Notes: a model not told the origin generated them from the sequence alone. A DNA stretch of 5,798 nt from Nitrosomonadaceae bacterium (GCA_919902625.1 CAKKRO010000181.1:1-5798), one strand, 5' to 3'; counted from the first letter of the stretch, positions 1 to 5,660 are shown. Numbers and translations are program-made.

Positions 1-2
1 TG

Positions 3-710
3 CTGCGCCAGGCGTTTGAGGAAGCGATTCATACCCATGCGTATCAATATATTGTTGAATCACTGGGGCTGGATGAAGGTGAAATATTCAATGCGTATCA
101 TGAAGTGTCGTCGATCCGCGACAAGGATGAGTTTCTGATTCCATTTATCGATACCTTGACAGATCCAGGCTTCAAAACGGGTACATTGGAGACGGATCAG
201 CAGTTGCTCAAAAGCCTGATCGTGTTCGCCTGCATCATGGAAGGGCTGTTCTTTTATGTCGGTTTCACGCAGATTCTGGCATTGGGCCGGCAAAACAAGA
301 TGACCGGCGCGGCCGAGCAATACCAGTATATTCTGCGGGATGAGTCGATGCACTGCAATTTCGGCATCGACGTGATCAACCAGATCAAAATGGAAAACCC
401 GCATTTATGGACCAAAGCCTTCCGCGATGAAATCACTGAATTGATGCAGAAAGCCGTCGCCCTGGAGTATCGTTATGCCGAAGACACCATGCCGCGCGGC
501 GTGCTCGGCATGAACGCGCCGATGTTCAAGGAATATTTGCGCTATATCGCCAACCGCCGCTGCCAGCAAATCGGCCTCGATGTCCTTTACCCGAATGCGA
601 GCAATCCGTTCTCGTGGATGTCGGAAATGATTGATTTGAAGAAAGAGAAGAATTTCTTCGAAACGCGCGTGACCGAATACCAAACCGGCGGTGCGTTGAG
701 CTGGGATTGA
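3..710 (+). CDS. nrdB: Ribonucleoside-diphosphate reductase class Ia, beta subunit (3' part; 5' end outside window)
   Basis: NrdB houses the diiron-tyrosyl radical cofactor that starts the reduction of ribonucleotides to deoxyribonucleotides by NrdA, in the cytoplasm. The reading frame is already open at base 3, so only the last 235 residues are seen, roughly two thirds of a typical subunit. Numbered within the fragment, the iron ligands are visible as E7 and H10 (EEAIHTH), E80 (FACIMEGLFFY), and E114 and H117 (RDESMH). They match E. coli E115, H118, E204, E238 and H241. The radical tyrosine equivalent to Y122 is Y14 in HAYQY. The first ligand (Asp84 in E. coli) lies upstream of the window. 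The tail EYQTGGALSWD keeps a tyrosine at the place of the radical-transfer Tyr and the C-terminal peptide that docks on NrdA. No frameshift is seen. nrdA is expected upstream but is not in view. G+C is about 52-58%, higher than in the right half of the window. Confidence 0.96.
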   Translation: MRQAFEEAIHTHAYQYIVESLGLDEGEIFNAYHEVSSIRDKDEFLIPFIDTLTDPGFKTGTLETDQQLLKSLIVFACIMEGLFFYVGFTQILALGRQNKMTGAAEQYQYILRDESMHCNFGIDVINQIKMENPHLWTKAFRDEITELMQKAVALEYRYAEDTMPRGVLGMNAPMFKEYLRYIANRRCQQIGLDVLYPNASNPFSWMSEMIDLKKEKNFFETRVTEYQTGGALSWD

Positions 711-711
711 G

Positions 712-733
712 GGTTGCAGCAGCCGATGCAATC
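712..733 (+). other. Stem-loop just after nrdB stop
   Basis: GGTTGCA (712-718) can pair with TGCAATC (727-733), giving seven pairs including one G-T, around an 8-base loop, right after the nrdB stop codon. No T-run follows, so it is not a standard intrinsic terminator. It could protect the 3' end of the mRNA or be a chance dyad. Confidence 0.3.
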
Positions 734-741
734 AGGTTATG

Positions 742-756
742 CGACATTTTTTGTCG
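742..756. other. Short perfect dyad upstream of the DUF4238 gene
   Basis: CGACA and TGTCG flank five T residues, 22 bases before the DUF4238 start codon. The dyad is short (five pairs), and the loop rather than the tail is T-rich, so it fits a small operator better than a terminator. Chance occurrence cannot be excluded. Confidence 0.25.
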
Positions 757-777
757 TAAATATTACATAGGCCTCAC

Positions 778-1698
778 ATGGCAGTGAAACCCATCTCTAG
801 GCGGCATCACTATTTGCCACAGTCGTATCTCGCCGCCTTTACTGACACAGGTCTCAGAGGCGGTCAATTCTTCGTGCTGGATATTCAGACATGTCATTCA
901 TTTTGCACTTCTCCGCTTAACGTTGGTGCGGAGAGAGATTTCAATCGCGTCGATGTCGAAGGTCACGCGCCTGATGCAATTGAGAACGCCCTTGCACCCT
1001 TTGAAGGCGAAGCGGTTGATGCCATTCGCAGGGTCATCGATAGTGAGGCATTTCCAACGGATAGCGACTGGAATCTTATTCTGAATCTCTTGGGGCTTAT
1101 CGCCGTAAGAAACCCGAAGCTTCGTGGATCATTTAATCGGTCGCGTGAACAGGTGCTAAAACAGATTGCCGATCTCCTGGTATCGGACAAGAAGATATGG
1201 GATCGCCGCGTCGAGAAGGCCCGTGCCGCAGAGGAAGACATCAGTGACAGCGTTTCGTTTGAAGATGTTCGGAGGTTCGTTGAGAATGGCAACTACGGAA
1301 TTGAATTTCACCCGCAAGGAAACTTGAGAGTTGAGTTTCATGCGTTTGACCAACTGCTGCCACTTCTTGGTCGACGTACCTGGTCAGTTCTGGTTGCACC
1401 TTCAGACGGACCGAAATTCATTTGCTCCGACCATCCAGTTACACTCGCATGGAAAGGTGGTCAATCGGGTCCGATTGGATTCGGACTCAAAGAAACGGAA
1501 GTATTTTTTCCACTTGGTAAGCATGTCGGGTTTTATGGTGTCTTTGAATCCCCATTGAAACCAGTGGTGCGGTGTAAGCCAGGTCACGTCGCAACAATGA
1601 ACAAACGTGTTGCGTGGAATTCTGAACGTCACGTCTATTCTTCCATCGAGAACTTCTTTGTCTGGCACGAAGGGCAGGTTCGAGAGGTGTCATGTTAG
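778..1698 (+). CDS. DUF4238 family protein of unknown function
   Basis: This 306-residue protein has the features of the DUF4238 family. It has the N-terminal motif RRHHYLPQSYL (residues 8-18) and the block NVGAERDF (48-55). FICSDHPV (214-221) corresponds to the usual F-I-x-S-D-x-P-V element, and the FFPL segment follows near 243-246. The C-terminal stretch MNKRVAWNSERHVYS (274-288) resembles the N-x-x-x-A-x-N-x-x-x-x-V-Y-S end of the family. The biochemical role of the family is not known to me. No signal peptide or membrane segment is seen, so it is probably cytoplasmic. The ATG at 778 is the only sensible start, because the upstream in-frame ATG at 739 meets a stop after six codons. The ribosome-binding site is weak (TAGGC, 768-772). 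The gene lies between two core metabolic genes, which suggests acquired cargo. All family blocks are present, so it appears intact. Confidence 0.85.
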   Translation: MAVKPISRRHHYLPQSYLAAFTDTGLRGGQFFVLDIQTCHSFCTSPLNVGAERDFNRVDVEGHAPDAIENALAPFEGEAVDAIRRVIDSEAFPTDSDWNLILNLLGLIAVRNPKLRGSFNRSREQVLKQIADLLVSDKKIWDRRVEKARAAEEDISDSVSFEDVRRFVENGNYGIEFHPQGNLRVEFHAFDQLLPLLGRRTWSVLVAPSDGPKFICSDHPVTLAWKGGQSGPIGFGLKETEVFFPLGKHVGFYGVFESPLKPVVRCKPGHVATMNKRVAWNSERHVYSSIENFFVWHEGQVREVSC

Positions 1699-1729
1699 GT
1701 CAAACTTTTCGTAGCAGGAGATCTTACGC

Positions 1730-1864
1730 ATGAAGCCAAGCAAAGCGTCTGAACTTGAACGTTATATATATGCAGTGAATGATGAAATATCAAACCGGAA
1801 TCTTAGCAAACCAGCACTCAAATCCATCCAATTTGATGAGGTAAATACCCATGCAAACCCGTGA
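1730..1864 (+). CDS. Small ORF, 44 residues, overlapping the fumC start
   Basis: An ATG at 1730 is preceded by GCAGGAG (1714-1720) at a 9-base spacing, which is better ribosome-binding context than the DUF4238 gene has. The product starts MKPSKASELERYIYAVNDE, is polar, and has no signal peptide or membrane segment. It is not recognised as a known family. Its last codons run 14 bases into fumC (stop at 1862-1864, fumC ATG at 1851), so termination could be coupled to fumC initiation. It might be a real small protein, a leader ORF for fumC, or the N-terminal stub of a longer gene cut when fumC came to lie next to it. Conservation in related genomes is not known here, so confidence is moderate to low. 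Confidence 0.4.
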   Translation: MKPSKASELERYIYAVNDEISNRNLSKPALKSIQFDEVNTHANP

Positions 1865-3236
1865 AGAACGCGACACCATGGGGCCGGTGCAGGTACCCGC
1901 CGCCGCATTGTGGGGCGCGCAGACGCAGCGTTCGTTGCAGAATTTCAGGATTTCCAATGAGCACATGCCGGTTGCCTTGATTCAGGCATTGGCCAAGGTC
2001 AAGCGCGCGGCCGCCACGGTCAATCATGATCTCGGATTGCTGGATGCGGCCAGCACGGCCGCAATAATCCGTGCCGCCGATGAAGTGATCGCCGGCGAAC
2101 ACAATGATCAATTCCCGTTGGTTATCTGGCAAACGGGTTCCGGTACGCAAACCAACATGAATATGAATGAAGTGCTGGCTAATCGAGCCTCAGAGATTTT
2201 AGGAGGAGGGCGTGGAACCGATCGGAAAATCCACCCTAATGATGATGTCAATAAAGGTCAGTCTTCGAACGATGTATTTCCAACCGCCATGCATGTGGCC
2301 GCAATTCACGAACTGCACCATTGTTTAAGTCCGGCCATACAGTTATTGCGCGAAACCCTTGCCAAAAAGGCTGAAGCCTTTTCCAGCATCGTTAAAATTG
2401 GCCGCACACATTTGCAGGATGCTACGCCATTGACATTGGGGCAGGAATTTTCAGGTTATGTTGCGCAATTGGATCATGGATTGAAACATGTGCAAGCATC
2501 CATGGCTCATTTATATGAGTTGGCCCTAGGGGGTACGGCTGTGGGCACTGGGCTCAATGCACACCCCGAATTCGCAGAGCGAGTGGCAACTGAAATATCA
2601 CGGTTAACTGCGCTTTCCTTTATCAGTGCACCGAATAAATTTGAAGCACTGGCCAGTAATGATGCGCTTGTGCATGCCCATGGCGCATTAAAAACATTAG
2701 CAGCATCACTGATGAAAATTGCGAATGACATTCGCTGGCTCGCATCAGGACCTCGTTGTGGCATCGGTGAATTGAGAATTCCTGAAAATGAGCCGGGCAG
2801 TTCCATTATGCCGGGAAAAGTTAATCCAACACAATCTGAGGCCCTGACCATGGTGTGTTGTCAGGTTATGGGAAATGATGTAGCCATCAATATGGGCGGG
2901 GCAATGGGTAATTTTGAATTGAATGTCATGAAGCCTATGATTATTTATAACTTTCTACAAAGTGTGCGATTGCTGTCCGATGGAGTTCTCAGTTTCAATA
3001 GCAATTGTGCCGTTGGAATAAATGCCAATGTTGAACGTATCAATATGTTGCTGCATAACTCACTGATGTTGGTTACTGCGCTCAATCCACACATTGGCTA
3101 TGACAAATCTGCTGAAATAGCTAAAAAAGCTCATCATGAAGGCATCACTTTAAAAGCTGCGGCAATTGCAACGGGTTATGTTACGGCAGAACAGTTCGAT
3201 TCCTGGGTTATTCCAGAGAAAATGATAGGGAAGTAG
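1851..3236 (+). CDS. fumC: Class II fumarate hydratase (fumarase C)
   Basis: FumC catalyses the reversible hydration of fumarate to L-malate in the TCA cycle. It is an iron-independent, oxygen-stable homotetramer in the cytoplasm. The 461-residue length is normal for the family. Visible features are the N-terminal ERDTMGPVQVPAAALWGAQT (residues 6-25), TGSGTQTNMNMNEV (95-108), the HPNDDVNKGQSSND block (128-141), the catalytic-site histidine region GRTHLQDATPLT (184-195; H187 matches E. coli H188), and the superfamily signature GSSIMPGKVNP (316-326) with the catalytic serine at 317-318. The C-terminal FDSWVIPEKMIGK is typical. The start at 1851 is supported by GAGGT at 1838-1842 and by the family N-terminus. 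Aspartase and argininosuccinate lyase share the superfamily signature, but the N-terminal and HPNDDVN motifs favour fumarase. G+C falls from about 59% in 1861-2160 to about 46% in 2161-2520 and lower after that, by hand count, which is odd for one gene. Confidence 0.96.
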   Translation: MQTREERDTMGPVQVPAAALWGAQTQRSLQNFRISNEHMPVALIQALAKVKRAAATVNHDLGLLDAASTAAIIRAADEVIAGEHNDQFPLVIWQTGSGTQTNMNMNEVLANRASEILGGGRGTDRKIHPNDDVNKGQSSNDVFPTAMHVAAIHELHHCLSPAIQLLRETLAKKAEAFSSIVKIGRTHLQDATPLTLGQEFSGYVAQLDHGLKHVQASMAHLYELALGGTAVGTGLNAHPEFAERVATEISRLTALSFISAPNKFEALASNDALVHAHGALKTLAASLMKIANDIRWLASGPRCGIGELRIPENEPGSSIMPGKVNPTQSEALTMVCCQVMGNDVAINMGGAMGNFELNVMKPMIIYNFLQSVRLLSDGVLSFNSNCAVGINANVERINMLLHNSLMLVTALNPHIGYDKSAEIAKKAHHEGITLKAAAIATGYVTAEQFDSWVIPEKMIGK

Positions 3237-3306
3237 AGTAATTAAGGTTAAGCATTTAATTTCCTCACTTTATTGATTGATAAAATTTTGTAATGGATTT
3301 ATTACC

Positions 3307-3336
3307 TTGAATTTTTAGAGTGTTTATTGTTTTAAA
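3307..3336 (+). promoter_or_regulatory. Possible sigma70-like promoter for the 53-residue protein gene
   Basis: TTGAAT (3307-3312) and TTTAAA (3331-3336) are separated by 18 bases and lie shortly before the Shine-Dalgarno sequence of the next gene. Both hexamers are imperfect and the region is AT-rich, so a match by chance is quite possible. Confidence 0.28.
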
Positions 3337-3349
3337 CTGTCATCTCAAA

Positions 3350-3357
3350 AAGGAGGT
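3350..3357 (+). promoter_or_regulatory. Near-perfect Shine-Dalgarno sequence deciding the start at 3362
   Basis: AAGGAGGT is an eight-base match to the 16S rRNA 3' end and lies four bases before the ATG at 3362. It shows that translation starts at this ATG and not at the upstream in-frame GTG at 3320. It is the strongest ribosome-binding site in the window. Confidence 0.85.
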
Positions 3358-3361
3358 CGTA

Positions 3362-3523
3362 ATGTATTTTTATATCAAAGAGTGGCCTAATAAAAGGGCG
3401 ACCTTAATGACTGAAGATGGTGTCGTACTCTGGACATTCAAGAATACAGATGAAGCTCGTATGGTTTGGCAAGAATGGTGTCAACAGCAGGAATATAAAG
3501 TTCAATATCATTTGGTTGCCTAA
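3362..3523 (+). CDS. Small hypothetical protein, 53 residues
   Basis: The protein starts MYFYIKEWPNKRATLMTEDG and is rich in aromatic residues, with Trp at positions 8, 23, 36 and 39. The pattern IKEWPNKRATLMTEDGVVLW reads like two or three beta strands (residues 2-24). A helix rich in charged residues follows, around TDEARMVWQEWCQQQE (29-44), and then a final strand. This suggests a small folded cytoplasmic protein. No signal peptide, membrane helix, metal-binding cluster or known domain is recognised. The start is fixed by the adjacent AAGGAGGT. The gene stands alone, 125 bases after fumC and 149 bases before the preferred transporter start, with its own candidate promoter. The strong ribosome-binding site suggests that it is truly translated, possibly at a high rate. 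Its function is unknown. Confidence 0.75.
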   Translation: MYFYIKEWPNKRATLMTEDGVVLWTFKNTDEARMVWQEWCQQQEYKVQYHLVA

Positions 3524-3550
3524 GCTACTGAGTCATTCCATTTCTTGCTT

Positions 3551-3589
3551 TAGGAGTCGATCACCTCTAAGTCCGGCAGACCTCTCCTA
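3551..3589. repeat. Inverted repeat in the gap before the transporter gene
   Basis: TAGGAG (3551-3556) and CTCCTA (3584-3589) are inverted copies 27 bases apart. The same interval holds a direct repeat ACCTCT (3563-3568 and 3580-3585), whose first copy partly complements the left arm. It might be a folded 3' end of the small upstream gene or part of the transporter control region. No T-run follows. Confidence 0.25.
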
Positions 3590-3606
3590 CGCATAAAATG
3601 CTTTTA

Positions 3607-3649
3607 AGGTTTTGGTCAGCATTAATACTGATGAGCCGTGACAAAACCT
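3607..3649. promoter_or_regulatory. Long dyad overlapping the transporter promoter -35 box
   Basis: AGGTTTTGGTCA (3607-3618) and TGACAAAACCT (3639-3649) are complementary over 11 pairs with one bulged G, around a 20-base centre. The right arm covers most of the candidate -35 hexamer (3638-3643), which is where a repressor operator would sit. If the region is instead transcribed from further upstream, it would form an RNA stem that includes the ATG at 3631 in its loop. Confidence 0.4.
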
Positions 3650-3666
3650 CATATGCACGGTATAAC
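3638..3666 (+). promoter_or_regulatory. Strong sigma70-like promoter of the MFS transporter gene
   Basis: GTGACA (3638-3643) and TATAAC (3661-3666) are separated by exactly 17 bases, and each matches the consensus at five of six positions. A start site seven bases after the -10 box would be position 3673, which is the A of the ATG preferred for the transporter. There is no Shine-Dalgarno sequence before that ATG, which agrees with a leaderless or nearly leaderless mRNA. Confidence 0.5.
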
Positions 3667-3672
3667 ATTGCT

Positions 3673-4974
3673 ATGTCATCAATTAACAATAACCCTGATT
3701 CAGCAACCCGGCGTGAGCGTTTTGCATGGTGTATGTATGATTTTGCAAATTCAGGTTACACCACCGTTATACTTACAGCCATCTTTAATGCATACTTTGT
3801 AGGTGTGGTCGCGGCTGAGAGCGGAAATGGCCATGCAACACTGCTCTGGACACTAACAATCGCAACCGCCAATATTTTGGTCTTGATAAGCGCGCCAGTA
3901 TTAGGCGCCATAGTTGATTATTCAGGAACAAAGAAACGCTTCCTGGTTGTTACCACACTTGGTTGCGTATTATTTACAGCCCTGTTGAGTTTCGTTGGCC
4001 CGGGCGATATCACTTTGGCAATAATATTAGTCATATTGGCTACCTTTATGTTCGCCAGTGGTGAAAATCTGATTTCAGCTTTTTTGCCAGAAATCAGTCA
4101 ACCTGAAATGATGGGGCGACTCTCAGGATATGGTTGGGCATTAGGGTACTTTGGTGGATTACTCTCTCTGATTCTATGTTTGGCTTATGTGACTTATGCA
4201 GAAAATCAGGGGCTGGATGCGACCCATTATGTGCCAGTTTCGGCCCTGATTGTGGCTGCATTATTTGGTATCGCAGCATTACCTACACTACTTTGGCTAC
4301 GTGAACGAAGCGGGGTATCGGGAGCAATTAAAAATACTCATTTAATACGAACAGGATTTGAACGCTTAAAGGTCACTTTGCGCCATGCCAGTATGTACAC
4401 TGATTTATTTCGTTTCTTAATCTCATTGACCACCTATTATTCAGGCATTCACATTGTTATTGTACTTGCGGCAGTATATGCGCAAGAAGTAATGGGATTC
4501 AGTACCCAGGATACGATCATATTGATTATGGTTGTTAATATAACCGCCGCTATTGGAGCTTTCTTATTTGGTCATTTACAGGATCGAATGGGATCCAGCC
4601 GCTGCATCGCCATTACCTTAATCATCTGGTGCGCAGCAATTATTTGTGCATATTATGCTGTCGATGAAACTTTATTCTGGGTTGCCGCCAATTTAATTGG
4701 AATTGCTCTTGGTGGTGCTCAATCAGCGGGACGGGCATTAGTTGGACAATTCACTCCATCCGGACGTCAGGGAGAATTTTTTGGTCTGTGGGGATTGGCA
4801 ACAAAACTATCAGCCATCATCGGCCCGCTTACTTACGGAGGGATGATCTATTTGTATGAAGGAGATCACCGTATAGCATTACTTAGTACACTGGTATTTT
4901 TTATCTTTGGATTAATATTTCTTGCAACGGTAAATGAGAAGAGGGGACGCGAAACAGCTAAGGTTAGTTACTAG
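3673..4974 (+). CDS. MFS transporter, UMF1 (Atg22-like) family
   Basis: This is a 12-helix inner-membrane transporter of about 433 residues. RRERFAWCMYDFANSGY (residues 13-29) with the YDFANSG element is the hallmark of the UMF1 / Atg22-like branch of the major facilitator superfamily. MFS loop motif A follows helix 2 as GAIVDYSGTKKR (78-89), and its pseudo-repeat follows helix 8 as GHLQDRMGSSR (300-310). Hydrophobic helices lie near 27-49, 57-79, 89-109, 113-133, 152-175, 187-210, 245-267, 279-300, 311-327, 334-353, 368-395 and 401-421. Substrates of bacterial members are mostly undefined, and efflux is inferred only from family naming. The open frame continues upstream to ATGs at 3631 and 3598. 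The start at 3673 is preferred because family members begin about 10-15 residues before RERFAW and because of the promoter position, but no start has a clear ribosome-binding site. G+C is low, about 35% in places. Confidence 0.9.
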   Translation: MSSINNNPDSATRRERFAWCMYDFANSGYTTVILTAIFNAYFVGVVAAESGNGHATLLWTLTIATANILVLISAPVLGAIVDYSGTKKRFLVVTTLGCVLFTALLSFVGPGDITLAIILVILATFMFASGENLISAFLPEISQPEMMGRLSGYGWALGYFGGLLSLILCLAYVTYAENQGLDATHYVPVSALIVAALFGIAALPTLLWLRERSGVSGAIKNTHLIRTGFERLKVTLRHASMYTDLFRFLISLTTYYSGIHIVIVLAAVYAQEVMGFSTQDTIILIMVVNITAAIGAFLFGHLQDRMGSSRCIAITLIIWCAAIICAYYAVDETLFWVAANLIGIALGGAQSAGRALVGQFTPSGRQGEFFGLWGLATKLSAIIGPLTYGGMIYLYEGDHRIALLSTLVFFIFGLIFLATVNEKRGRETAKVSY

Positions 4975-4978
4975 AATT

Positions 4979-5003
4979 ATAAGTGATTTTTGGATTCGCT
5001 TAT
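4979..5003 (+). terminator. Weak stem-loop, possible terminator of the transporter gene
   Basis: ATAAGTGA (4979-4986) pairs with TCGCTTAT (4996-5003), giving eight pairs with one G-T, around a 9-base loop that starts with five T residues. It begins four bases after the transporter stop codon and is followed by an AT-rich tail without a solid T-run. It is a poor but plausible intrinsic terminator. Confidence 0.35.
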
Positions 5004-5015
5004 TATCTTAAAGCT

Positions 5016-5043
5016 CCTGTAGGAACAATACAGATCCTACAGG
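5016..5043. repeat. REP-like perfect palindrome between convergent genes
   Basis: CCTGTAGGA (5016-5024) and TCCTACAGG (5035-5043) are perfect nine-base inverted copies around a 10-base centre. It lies between the convergent transporter and lipoprotein genes, a usual place for REP-type elements and for bidirectional terminators. There is no T-run on either side, so a repeat element or an mRNA-end stabiliser seems more likely than an intrinsic terminator. Copy number elsewhere in the genome is not known. Confidence 0.5.
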
Positions 5044-5102
5044 GTATCATCTCAGTCAGTCACGACATTAAACGATAAAGATAGTCTTTTAAAATTCAAC
5101 TA

Positions 5103-5252
5103 TTATTCTTGAACCTCATTGCGGCCTTCAGCTGGCTTGCCTTCATGCGTCGTGCCGTAGCCTTCAGACATTGCACTTTCAGGTGCAGTCGGTTTGCCAC
5201 AAGCTACTAATGTTAATACTAATAATACTGCGAAAAATGCTGAAAGTTTCAT
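5103..5252 (-). CDS. Small predicted lipoprotein, 49 residues
   Basis: The minus strand encodes MKLSAFFAVLLVLTLVACG, a compact type II signal peptide: Lys at position 2, a hydrophobic core at residues 3-16, and the lipobox LVAC with the acylated cysteine at 18. The residue after Cys is Gly, so there is no Asp retention signal and outer-membrane anchoring is likely. The mature part is only 32 residues, polar and apparently disordered, with repeated Gly, Glu, Pro and Lys (KPTAPESAMSEG, HEGKPAEGRNEVQE). A Shine-Dalgarno AAGGA (complement of 5264-5268) lies 11 bases before the ATG. Upstream, a GTGACA box (complement of 5300-5305) and a TATTTT box are spaced 15 bases apart, a suboptimal promoter. 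The gene converges with the transporter gene. Small lipoproteins of this kind are common in proteobacteria. The function is unknown, and an entericidin-like role is only a loose analogy. Confidence 0.72.
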   Translation of the reverse strand: MKLSAFFAVLLVLTLVACGKPTAPESAMSEGYGTTHEGKPAEGRNEVQE

Positions 5253-5410
5253 TTGTAGCTATTTCCTTAAAATTTATAAAAATATTTCTAGCGTGTTATT
5301 GTCACCGCAGCACTATAGCACGTTACGAAGAATAAACCTTCATAAAATTGTGTTCTGCAGGTACATGGTGGCCAAATTTTCTGACACCGGCGAGGCTGCC
5401 CGATTTGAAG

Positions 5411-5607
5411 TCTGCGGCAATTGTAGAAAGCTTCCCATTCGGCTAATTTGGCATGCAAATCAACATTATCTTTATAGGTTAGAAGCTGGTAAAACTCGCG
5501 CTGATCTGTACCATGCGAACGTTCTACTTTGCCAATAAAGAACCCCTTCGCAAGCAGCGGGGTTCTTTATTTTTGCGGGAAATATCTCTTTGTGCTTGTA
5601 CATTCAT
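5411..5607 (-). pseudogene. IS481-like transposase relic, internally deleted
   Basis: Read on the minus strand, an ATG at 5607 with the Shine-Dalgarno AAGGAG (complement of 5614-5619) six bases upstream starts MNVQAQRDISRKNK, which resembles the N-terminus of IS481-like transposases. This ORF ends after 27 codons (stop at 5524-5526). A second piece in another frame, 5533 down to 5411, reads GKVERSHGTDQREFYQLL and then TYKDNVDLHAKLAEWEAFYN. This is the end of the DDE integrase core, and the Glu of GKVER matches the third catalytic acidic residue. The expected NGK Asn is missing, and the usual R-P-H and TPYE tail after FYN is lost or degenerate. Most of the protein between the two pieces (helix-turn-helix and the two catalytic Asp regions) is absent and replaced by a 38-base palindrome. 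The gene cannot make an active transposase. The family call rests on remembered motifs. Confidence 0.72.
5534..5571. terminator. Strong intrinsic-terminator-like palindrome at the transposase deletion junction
   Basis: AATAAAGAACCCC (5534-5546) and GGGGTTCTTTATT (5559-5571) form a perfect 13-pair stem with a 12-base loop. On the plus strand the stem ends in a T-rich stretch (TTTATTTTT, 5566-5574). On the minus strand the other arm ends TTTATT. It could terminate transcription in either direction, more strongly on the plus strand. It begins exactly where the transposase C-terminal block begins on the other side. Confidence 0.7.
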
Positions 5608-5608
5608 C

Positions 5609-5660
5609 AACGACTCCTTCAAAACAGTTTAATTTATCAAAACTGTCAATCGATGTCGTT
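5609..5660. repeat. Nested inverted repeats upstream of the transposase relic
   Basis: An inner pair, ACAGTTT (5624-5630) and AAACTGT (5640-5646), sits inside an outer pair, AACGAC (5609-5614) and GTCGTT (5655-5660). The inner right arm overlaps a perfect minus-strand TTGACA (complement of 5644-5649). The structure lies just 5' of the transposase ATG and may be the old IS end and promoter region. The arms are short and AT-rich, so part may be chance. Confidence 0.35.

Noticed and set aside
405..747. Minus-strand ORFs opposite nrdB
   Set aside because: These are shadows of a strongly conserved gene on the plus strand with intact cofactor ligands.
3290..3305. GTAAT/ATTAC hairpin after fumC as a terminator
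   Set aside because: There are only five AT-rich pairs, and the T-rich stretch comes several bases later. It is too weak to claim.
3320..3361. Upstream GTG extension of the 53-residue protein
   Set aside because: The AAGGAGGT Shine-Dalgarno at 3350-3357 would lie inside the coding region and points to the ATG at 3362.
3598..3672. Longer N-terminus of the MFS transporter from the ATG at 3598 or 3631
   Set aside because: No ribosome-binding site precedes either start, the extra residues are outside the usual family N-terminus, and a promoter and a dyad occupy this stretch. Not fully excluded.
5194..5538. Plus-strand ORF of 114 codons
   Set aside because: It runs antisense through the lipoprotein start and the transposase relic, has no ribosome-binding site, and its product resembles no known family.
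5382..5648. Terminal inverted repeats TGACA (5382-5386) and its complement TGTCA (5644-5648) as IS ends
   Set aside because: Only about five bases match and no flanking target duplication was seen, so the element borders cannot be fixed.
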